From Acidobacteriota bacterium (GTDB lineage: Bacteria > Acidobacteriota > Terriglobia > Acidiferrales > UBA7541): a stretch of 5,159 nt of DNA. The DNA lies in contig PKUY01000260.1 of assembly GCA_003131705.1 (NCBI GenBank), forward strand, positions 5,782 to 10,940, written 5' to 3'. The number at the start of each line of letters is the position of its first letter. Position 1 is the first letter of the stretch. The position numbers were made by a program, and so were the translations under genes. The notes under the pieces were generated by a model. The model searched no databases, was not told where the DNA came from, and saw only the letters and a program-made list of their open reading frames with translations. Positions 1-5,159 of the stretch are shown in pieces.

Positions 1-2
1 AC

Positions 3-1133
3 ACCGCGCGGCCGGTCTCGATGGTGACCGGCGAACTAATCAATATCGAAGCTGGGCCGAACTGGGACGACGACCTCGGCGGCTCTCCGATCTATGCGGC
101 GAACGACCCCAACCTAAAAGGCCTGAGCCATGACACGCAGCAACAGCTCATGGCCGTAGAGCGGCTTGTGTTCTTCTATTTCCCGCGCATCTGCAATCAT
201 TGCCTGAATCCTTCCTGCGTTGCGTCATGCCCGTCGGGGGCGCTGTACAAGCGCGGTGAAGACGGCATCGTGCTCGTCGACCAGACGCGCTGCCGCGGCT
301 GGCGCGCGTGCGTTGCGGCATGCCCTTACAAGAAGATGTTCTTCAACTGGGACACTGGCAAGTCGGAAAAGTGCATTCTCTGCTTCCCGCGACTCGAAAC
401 CGGCCAGGCGCCCGCTTGCTTCCATTCCTGCGTCGGCCGCATCCGCTACCTCGGCGTGTTGCTCTACGACGCGTCGCGGATCGAAGAAGTGGCCAGCCTG
501 CCAAAGGATCAACTGATCGAAGGCCAGCGCTCGCTGATCCTTGATCCGAACGATCCCGAAGTGATCGCTGCGGCGCGCGCGAACGGCGTGCACGACTCGG
601 TCATCGAGTCAGCGCAAAAGTCGCCCGTCTACCGTTTCGTCAAGGAATGGAAGCTGGCGCTGCCGCCGCACCTGGAATATCGCACGATGCCAATGCTGTT
701 CTACGTGCCGCCGATGTCTCCGGTGATGTCGAGCCGGACGGACGGCGCGATCAATCACGTTTCGGATGATCTCTTCCACGACATCGAAGACGCTCGCGTG
801 CCCATGAAGTTCCTGGCGAATCTTTTCGGCGCGGGCGAAGAAGGCCCCTTGCGCTACGCCTTGCGCAAGCAGAAGGCGGTCCGCTGGTATCGCCGCTTCA
901 AGACAGTCGGCGACGTGGATGAGAAGACCGCCATGCGTATGCTGAGTGAGGCAGATTGCTCGCCGGCAGAGGCCGAGGCGATCTACGAGCTTACTTCGCT
1001 CTGCACGTTTGACGACCGCTTCGTCATTCCCCCGATGCACCGGGAACAAGCGATCGAGATGATGGAAGACCCGCTCGAGCACAAGCAGAGCGTGGGATTC
1101 GGATTCCTTTCCGGTCCGAAGAGAGGAATGTGA
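3..1133 (+). CDS. narH: Respiratory nitrate reductase beta subunit NarH (5'-truncated)
   Basis: This is the iron-sulfur subunit that carries electrons from NarI hemes to the molybdenum subunit NarG on the cytoplasmic face of the membrane. The frame is open from the window edge. The codons before the ATG at 21 (reading TARPVS) match the family, so that ATG is internal and not the start. About 120 N-terminal residues, including the first Cys group, lie upstream, judged against the E. coli protein (about 512 aa). Counting T1 at base 3, the visible cluster ligands are C64/C67/C72/C76 (CNHCLNPSC), C97/C103/C107 with Trp100 in CRGWRAC, and C124/C127/C139/C143. Trp in place of a Cys is the known NarH signature for a [3Fe-4S] centre. 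Further family blocks are GPNWDDDLGG, EDGIVLVDQ, VGRIRYLGVLLYD, LDPNDP and EWKLALP. The stop overlaps the narJ start. Identity is near certain; only the 5' end is missing. Confidence 0.97.
   Translation, partial: TARPVSMVTGELINIEAGPNWDDDLGGSPIYAANDPNLKGLSHDTQQQLMAVERLVFFYFPRICNHCLNPSCVASCPSGALYKRGEDGIVLVDQTRCRGWRACVAACPYKKMFFNWDTGKSEKCILCFPRLETGQAPACFHSCVGRIRYLGVLLYDASRIEEVASLPKDQLIEGQRSLILDPNDPEVIAAARANGVHDSVIESAQKSPVYRFVKEWKLALPPHLEYRTMPMLFYVPPMSPVMSSRTDGAINHVSDDLFHDIEDARVPMKFLANLFGAGEEGPLRYALRKQKAVRWYRRFKTVGDVDEKTAMRMLSEADCSPAEAEAIYELTSLCTFDDRFVIPPMHREQAIEMMEDPLEHKQSVGFGFLSGPKRGM
1121..1126 (+). promoter_or_regulatory. Shine-Dalgarno of narJ
   Basis: GAGAGG lies inside the last codons of narH, 6 nt before the ATG at 1133. 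This spacing favours ATG 1133 (TGATG overlap with the narH stop) over the GTG at 1130, which would sit only 3 nt from the motif. Confidence 0.65.
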
Positions 1134-1708
1134 TGACGGGAGCGAATGAATTCGACTTGCTTGCTTCGCTGGTAGGTTATCCGGGAGAGGAATATCTGAG
1201 CAAAGCAGTGCTTTGCCTTGAGGCGCTTGCTGAAAGTGATCCGGAAGCAGCTGTGCCGCTTGGCGAATTCCTCGAACAGACGCGGAGTTTTTCTGTCGAA
1301 GGGCTTCAGGAGCTTTACGCGGCCACGTTCGATCTCGATCCGGCTTGCTCGCTTGAGGTCGGCTGGCATCTGTTTGGCGAAAATTACGAGCGCGGCGAGT
1401 TCCTGGTGAAAATGCGTGGAGAATTGCGCCGGCTCGGCGTTGACGAATCCACTGAGTTGCCGGATCACCTCACGCACGCTCTCGCGGCCCTCGGCCACAT
1501 GGAACCGCAGGAAGCGGCCGACTTTGCGACGGCGTGCCTTTTTCCAGCATTGGACAAGATGCGCGCGGCACTCAAGGGGAAGTCCAACCCCTTCGAGAAC
1601 GCCTTGTCGGCTGTCAGCCACGTGCTCGAGCACCGGTATCCACGGCCCGATCCTGAAACAGTACCGGCGGAACCCGCATTTCGCATTCTGAACTCAGGAG
1701 GACGGTGA
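1133..1708 (+). CDS. narJ: Nitrate reductase assembly chaperone NarJ
   Basis: This is a cytoplasmic chaperone of the TorD/NarJ family. NarJ binds apo-NarG, supports molybdenum-cofactor and Fe-S insertion, and releases NarGH onto NarI; it is not part of the final enzyme. The 191-residue product carries the family blocks: LLASLVGYP near the N-terminus (about 9-17), the core ELYAATFDLDPACSL (about 60-74), GWHLFGENYERGEF (77-90) and ELPDHL (108-113). The rest is predicted all-helical and acidic. It is shorter than E. coli NarJ (about 236 aa) but within the range of the wider family. The start chosen is ATG 1133, overlapping the narH stop in TGATG; a GTG two codons' worth of overlap earlier (1130) is possible and would add one residue. 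It ends in a second TGATG with narI, so its dosage is probably coupled to both neighbours. The family assignment rests on these motifs and on its position between narH and narI. Confidence 0.95.
   Translation: MTGANEFDLLASLVGYPGEEYLSKAVLCLEALAESDPEAAVPLGEFLEQTRSFSVEGLQELYAATFDLDPACSLEVGWHLFGENYERGEFLVKMRGELRRLGVDESTELPDHLTHALAALGHMEPQEAADFATACLFPALDKMRAALKGKSNPFENALSAVSHVLEHRYPRPDPETVPAEPAFRILNSGGR
1696..1701 (+). promoter_or_regulatory. Shine-Dalgarno of narI
   Basis: A perfect AGGAGG sits in the last codons of narJ, 6 nt before the ATG at 1708. It supports ATG 1708 rather than the GTG at 1705 as the narI start. Confidence 0.8.
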
Positions 1709-2406
1709 TGACTTCCGCTCTGCCTTTTGCCGACGGGTTGTGTTTTATCGTTTTCCCCTATCTCGCGATGTTCGTCTTCTTTCTGGGCACCATCATGCGA
1801 TACCGCAAGGCTCCGTTCACATATTCGAGTTTTTCGTCGCAGTTTCTTGAAAACAAGCAACACTTCTGGGGGCTCGTGCCGTTCCACTATGGCGTCGTCG
1901 TCGTTCTCCTGGGGCACATCGTCGCTTTCCTGATTCCGCGCGAAATTCTTGCCTGGAATAGCCGGCCGCTGCGTCTCTACGTACTGGAAATTTCCGCGCT
2001 GATCTTTGGCCTGCTGACACTGATTGGTCTTTGCGGTGCGATCCATCGGCGGCTGACTTTCTCGAAAGTTCGCGCGGTCACGACCGGCATGGACTGCCTC
2101 GTCTTCGTGCTCCTGCTCGCGCAAGTAGTGAGCGGGGTGTACGTCGCCGTCTTCCATCCGTGGGGTTCGTCGTGGTTCGCGGCAGCGGTGGCGCCCTATC
2201 TCTGGTCACTCGTCAGGTTCAACCCGGATCTGGGCTTTATCGCGATGATGCCGGTGATCGTGAAATTCCACATCGTGATGGCTTATACGCTGATCGCAGT
2301 CGCGCCGTTCACGCGGCTGGTGCATATCCTCGTGGCGCCGAACCCCTACTTCTGGCGCAAGAACCAGGTCGTGCGCTGGTATCGCGCCCCCGGCGAATCC
2401 TTGTGA
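1708..2406 (+). CDS. narI: Respiratory nitrate reductase gamma subunit NarI (cytochrome b)
   Basis: This is the membrane anchor that oxidises quinol on the periplasmic side and passes electrons through two b hemes to NarH. The product is 232 aa (E. coli about 225), with five predicted transmembrane helices at roughly 10-32, 56-77, 90-112, 129-149 and 180-206. The four histidines expected to ligate the hemes are all present: His60 (PFHYG) and His70 (LLGH) in helix 2, and His188 (KFHIVMAY) and His206 (RLVHIL) in helix 5, matching E. coli H56, H66, H187 and H205. RRLTFSKVRAVTTGMD between helices 3 and 4 and the NQVVRWYR tail are also family-typical. At the position of E. coli Lys86, implicated in quinol binding, a hand alignment places Arg89. 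The start is ATG 1708, coupled to the narJ stop. The stop overlaps the GTG of the next gene. Identity is very secure. Confidence 0.97.
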   Translation: MTSALPFADGLCFIVFPYLAMFVFFLGTIMRYRKAPFTYSSFSSQFLENKQHFWGLVPFHYGVVVVLLGHIVAFLIPREILAWNSRPLRLYVLEISALIFGLLTLIGLCGAIHRRLTFSKVRAVTTGMDCLVFVLLLAQVVSGVYVAVFHPWGSSWFAAAVAPYLWSLVRFNPDLGFIAMMPVIVKFHIVMAYTLIAVAPFTRLVHILVAPNPYFWRKNQVVRWYRAPGESL

Positions 2407-2522
2407 GCAGGTGGCTGCATTTGTCGAAAGAGGCTCGGAACGATTGTGTCCGGCCCTGCGGCGCCGCCACCGCAGCGGGCCTCCTTGGTCTCGTGCTTCT
2501 CTGCCCGGTCCCAGGGTGGGGA
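2403..2522 (+). other. Predicted signal peptide of the barrel protein
   Basis: The first 40 codons give a positively charged start (R3, K9, R12, R17), a hydrophobic stretch at about 21-34, a helix-breaking PVPG and a small-residue cleavage site G-W-G before Gln41. It is long and unusually contains three cysteines (15, 19, 34), but Cys34 is preceded by Leu, so it is not a lipobox. Confidence 0.7.
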
Positions 2523-3989
2523 CAATCGCAGTTGGCATCGCAATCGGTTTCGCAGTCTCAGGCGCAATCGGGATCGCAGCCGCCGAAGCCTGACTCCACG
2601 CAAACCACCAAACACAAGCTGGGGCCGCTCGAGATTTCGGGAAATTGGCGTGTGCGCGTGGAAGGCTGGGATTGGTTCGAAGGTAATTCAGGGCAGAACT
2701 CATACGCCTTTCCTCATTCGCTTTTGCGTGTCGCGATCGGGCAGGAAAGTAAGCGTCTCGACTGGCAGGTGGAGGCTGCTCAGGACGCGATACTCCTCCT
2801 GCCCAGAAACGCCGTCGTCGCGGCGCCGCAAGGGCAACTCGGGCCAGGCGGCACATACTATGCCGCGAACGGGAATGGCCGCAACAACGTCAACGCATTC
2901 GTAAAACAGGCCTACGTCCAAATCAATCACCTTGGGCAAGGCAGATTGAAGCTGGGACGCTTCGAATATTTCGATGGCGCTGAGGTGAAACCAAAAGACG
3001 CCACGCTCGCCGCAATCGTGCAGACCCGCATCGCTCAACGTCTGATCGGCAACTTTAGCTTTTCGGCCGTCCAACGGAGCTACGACGGCGCGCAATTCCA
3101 CTATGCCTTGGGCAAGGGTGATGTCACCGTATTCGGCGCTCGAACGACGCGGGGCGTCTATCAAATTGATGGCATGGGCGAGCTGGATGTGGATGTCTAC
3201 TATGGCGCCCTGACCTTGCCGACGGGGGCCGAGCACAGCGCCGGCGAGCTGCGATTATTTGGCTTGGGCTACATTGATCACCGCACGAGCGTGCTCAAGA
3301 CGGACAACCGTCCCCAGGCAGCCCGCTCGGCGGACCACGGGGAGATTCAAATCGGAACCTACGGTGGAGATTACCTCCACGTGTTCAATACAGGGACAAC
3401 CGGCAAGTTTGACTTCTTTGTTTGGGGCGCAGTTCAGACGGGCGCTTGGGGACGGCTCACGCAGCGCGCCGGCGCATTCGTCGGTGAATTCGGCTGGCAG
3501 CCGCCGGTGAAGACCTTGAAGCCGTGGCTGAGCGCAGGGTACTCCTACGGGAGTGGTGACGGCAATTCCAGCGACTCAGTCCATGGGACTTTCTTCCAAG
3601 TCCTTCCGACTCCGCGCCTCTATGCGCGCACGCCGTTCTACAACATGGAGAACAACGAAGACTTCTACGGATCGCTCAATCTTCGTCCCCATTCGAAGCT
3701 CGCGCTCCGCAGCGAGTTGCACGCATTGCGTCTGTCCAGCCGAAACGATCTCTGGTATCTGGGCGGAGGCGCTTTCCAGCCGCACACGTTCGGATATACG
3801 GGTCGTCCCAGCAACGGCAACCGTAGCCTGGCCAACGTCTGGGACCTCAGCGCCGACTACCAGGCAACGCGGACTTTCGCCGTCGGGCTTTATTACGGAC
3901 ACGCTTGGGGTAAGGCCGTGATCGCGAGCATCTATCCCAAAGATCCCAACGGTCAATTGGCTTACGTCGAAACGAATCTTCGCTTCTGA
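2403..3989 (+). CDS. Alginate-export-family outer-membrane beta-barrel, putative nitrate/nitrite porin
   Basis: This is a predicted secreted outer-membrane channel of 528 aa. Residues 1-40 resemble a Sec signal peptide: basic n-region, hydrophobic core AATAAGLLGLVLLC, likely cut after GWG (residue 40). A Ser/Gln-rich linker follows (41-59), then alternating, aromatic-rich amphipathic strands to the end, closing with NLRF, whose terminal Phe is the usual signal for barrel assembly. Blocks recalling the alginate_export domain are NWRVRVEGWDWFEG (about 81-94), RLKLGRFEYFDGAEVKP, and AGYSYGSGDGN followed by GTFFQVLPTPRLY; the length also fits AlgE-like proteins. The frame is open back to an ATG at 2031, but that would place it over narI and bury the signal peptide. 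GTG 2403, overlapping the narI stop as GTGA, fits best, though no clear Shine-Dalgarno precedes it. Position between narI and narK suggests nitrate or nitrite passage rather than alginate; the substrate is inference. Confidence 0.85.
   Translation: MSRWLHLSKEARNDCVRPCGAATAAGLLGLVLLCPVPGWGQSQLASQSVSQSQAQSGSQPPKPDSTQTTKHKLGPLEISGNWRVRVEGWDWFEGNSGQNSYAFPHSLLRVAIGQESKRLDWQVEAAQDAILLLPRNAVVAAPQGQLGPGGTYYAANGNGRNNVNAFVKQAYVQINHLGQGRLKLGRFEYFDGAEVKPKDATLAAIVQTRIAQRLIGNFSFSAVQRSYDGAQFHYALGKGDVTVFGARTTRGVYQIDGMGELDVDVYYGALTLPTGAEHSAGELRLFGLGYIDHRTSVLKTDNRPQAARSADHGEIQIGTYGGDYLHVFNTGTTGKFDFFVWGAVQTGAWGRLTQRAGAFVGEFGWQPPVKTLKPWLSAGYSYGSGDGNSSDSVHGTFFQVLPTPRLYARTPFYNMENNEDFYGSLNLRPHSKLALRSELHALRLSSRNDLWYLGGGAFQPHTFGYTGRPSNGNRSLANVWDLSADYQATRTFAVGLYYGHAWGKAVIASIYPKDPNGQLAYVETNLRF
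2523..2579 (+). repeat. Ser-Gln low-complexity coding repeat
   Basis: This is an imperfect tandem run of Ser-Gln codons (TCG-CAA, TCG-CAG, TCT-CAG) interrupted by Ala, Val, Leu or Gly. It encodes residues 41-59 of the barrel protein. It is probably a flexible periplasmic N-terminal linker between the cleavage site and the first strand. Mixed synonymous codons suggest selection on composition rather than very recent slippage. Confidence 0.6.
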
Positions 3990-4000
3990 AGCAGGCGTGG

Positions 4001-4009
4001 AGGGAGGAG
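4001..4009 (+). promoter_or_regulatory. Shine-Dalgarno of narK
   Basis: The AGGGAGGAG stretch contains GGAGG at 4003-4007, 6 nt before the GTG at 4014. It is the strongest ribosome-binding site in the window and fixes the start of the transporter gene. The 24-nt gap that holds it (3990-4013) shows no hairpin. Confidence 0.8.
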
Positions 4010-4013
4010 CACC

Positions 4014-5159
4014 GTGAACGACATCGTGGGATCACCCCGGCGAGCCCTGTGGAGTGCGACGCTGGGCTTCTTCGTCGGCTTCGCCGCAGTCGCTCTTTTT
4101 GGACCGTCCGCGAACCTCTTCCAGAAGGTCATGGGACTGGGCCCACTGGCTCTTGGTTTTCTCGTTGCCGCGCCCTCGCTTTCGGGTTCGCTGCTGCGGA
4201 TTCCGTTTTCGGCATGGGTGGACACCAGCGGGGGGCGCAAACCGTTTCTCTGGCTGCTGAGTCTTTCCGTGGTTGGCATGGTCGGCCTGTCGTTGGTCGC
4301 TCGCTTTCTCTATCCCACATATCTGAGTTACACAAGCTATCCGCTGCTGATGGTCCTTGGCGTATTGAGCGGCTGCGGAATCGCAACGTTCTCCGTTGGT
4401 ATCAGCCAGGTTTCGTATTGGTTCCAACAGCGGAAGCAGGGACGCGCTCTCGCCATCTTCGCCGGAGTCGGCAACGTTGCACCGGGCATTTTCCTGCTGC
4501 TTGTGCCATTTGCCCTGCGTCACTTCGGTCTTGCGTGGTCCTACATTCTCTGGCTGTGCATCCTCGCCGCTGGGACAATTTTCTATGCAGTCCTTGGCAG
4601 GAATAGCCCTTACTTTCAGCTGCTAGCGAAAGGCCTGGCGCCCGCGGATGCGCGGGTCCGCGCACACGAACTCGGACAGGACATATTTCCAGCCGGAAGC
4701 CTGAAGGACAGCCTGCGATTGTCTGCTCGAGTGTGGCGGACTTGGGCGCTCGTCTGGATCTACTTCACGACCTTCGGTGGTTTCATGGCGCTGACCGCAT
4801 GGCTGCCCATCTACTGGACTTCTTTCTTCGGCGTGAGCGTGGGGCATGCCCTGATGTTGACCGCGGTGTTCTCGATTGTCGCCTCCCTGATTCGCGTCGC
4901 GGGCGGCGTGCTCTCCGATCGACTGCAAGAAGGAGGAGAAAACACCGCGATTCTGGCGCTGCTGATCACGCTGGTCGGTGCGCTGGTTATGACGAGTTCG
5001 CGCCAGTTTGAACTTGCCGTTCCTGGAGAAATCTTGATGGCGTTCGGCATGGGAATCTGCAACGCGGCTGTCTTCAAGATCGTTCCCCAGGCCGTGCCAC
5101 AAGCCGTGGGAGGCGCTGCCGGATGGGTGGGTGGGCTCGGCGCGTTCGGTGGATTCGTT
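4014..5159 (+). CDS. narK: NarK-type nitrate/nitrite MFS transporter (3'-truncated)
   Basis: This inner-membrane transporter of the nitrate/nitrite porter family (MFS) would bring nitrate in and/or export nitrite. The frame stays open for 382 codons to the window end, with about 11 hydrophobic helices visible; the family runs to roughly 430-470 aa, so the last part is missing. Diagnostic features are Arg62 in LLRIPFSAWVD followed by GGRKP (helix 2 and MFS motif A) and Arg294 in SLIRVAGGVLSDRL (helix 8), corresponding to the two nitrate-binding arginines of E. coli NarK (R89, R305). A nitrate-signature-like AGVGNVAPG lies at 150-158 (helix 5). VFKIVPQ precedes helix 11, which carries the second signature GGLGAFGGF (373-381). 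A hydrophilic loop of about 45 residues separates helices 6 and 7. The start is GTG 4014, with a strong Shine-Dalgarno and 24 nt after the barrel gene. Whether it is a symporter (NarK1-like) or an antiporter (NarK2-like) cannot be decided here. Confidence 0.93.
   Translation, partial: MNDIVGSPRRALWSATLGFFVGFAAVALFGPSANLFQKVMGLGPLALGFLVAAPSLSGSLLRIPFSAWVDTSGGRKPFLWLLSLSVVGMVGLSLVARFLYPTYLSYTSYPLLMVLGVLSGCGIATFSVGISQVSYWFQQRKQGRALAIFAGVGNVAPGIFLLLVPFALRHFGLAWSYILWLCILAAGTIFYAVLGRNSPYFQLLAKGLAPADARVRAHELGQDIFPAGSLKDSLRLSARVWRTWALVWIYFTTFGGFMALTAWLPIYWTSFFGVSVGHALMLTAVFSIVASLIRVAGGVLSDRLQEGGENTAILALLITLVGALVMTSSRQFELAVPGEILMAFGMGICNAAVFKIVPQAVPQAVGGAAGWVGGLGAFGGFV

Noticed and set aside
983..1633. 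216-codon open frame on the minus strand
   Set aside because: It is antisense to narH/narJ, has no recognisable motifs or ribosome site, and is a typical open shadow frame of GC-rich coding DNA.
1465..2157. 230-codon open frame on the minus strand
   Set aside because: It is opposite to narJ/narI, low-complexity and charged, with no family features; the sense genes are well supported.
2031..2402. N-terminal extension of the barrel reading frame back to an ATG at 2031
   Set aside because: It lies entirely over narI in another frame, reads as arginine-rich shadow sequence and would bury a clear signal peptide; GTG 2403 is the sensible start.
2502..2504. Possible lipoprotein cysteine (Cys34) in the barrel's signal sequence
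   Set aside because: The residue before it is Leu, not Gly/Ala/Ser, so a lipobox is not formed; a signal peptidase I site after residue 40 fits better.
3990..4013. Possible terminator or promoter between the barrel gene and narK
   Set aside because: Only 24 nt, mostly the Shine-Dalgarno sequence, with no inverted repeat or T-run.
4049..4606. 185-codon plus-strand open frame inside the transporter
   Set aside because: It is out of frame with narK, whose frame shows membrane helices and NarK motifs; the product is Arg/Ser-rich noise.

Overview
The window holds the 3' part of a respiratory (membrane-bound) nitrate reductase operon, all on the + strand, in moderately high-GC bacterial DNA. In order it carries: narH without its 5' end (beta subunit, iron-sulfur electron wire), narJ (assembly chaperone), narI (cytochrome b gamma subunit), an outer-membrane beta-barrel gene of the alginate-export (AlgE-like) type, and a NarK-type nitrate/nitrite MFS transporter that runs off the right edge. 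narG (the catalytic alpha subunit) would be expected just upstream of the window.

The genes are packed tightly. narH/narJ and narJ/narI each overlap in a TGATG stop/start with a Shine-Dalgarno sequence in front. narI and the barrel gene overlap through GTGA. Only 24 nt, containing a strong Shine-Dalgarno, separate the barrel gene from narK. No stretch looks like a promoter or terminator, so the five genes most likely form one transcript. There is no gene-free stretch over 300 bases, and no RNA genes, mobile elements or CRISPR were seen.

The products fit one pathway. Nitrate would cross the outer membrane (possibly through the barrel protein), be imported by NarK, and be reduced on the cytoplasmic side by NarGH, with electrons from quinol passed through the two b hemes of NarI. 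NarJ helps load cofactors and assemble NarGH on NarI. The notable feature is the outer-membrane barrel gene placed between narI and narK, which is not part of the classical narGHJI set.

The organism is a didermic (Gram-negative type) bacterium capable of nitrate respiration. The outer-membrane barrel ending in Phe shows the didermic envelope. The combination of nar genes with an alginate-export-like porin suggests Acidobacteriota or a proteobacterial lineage, but this is a weak inference from memory and the window contains no taxonomic marker.
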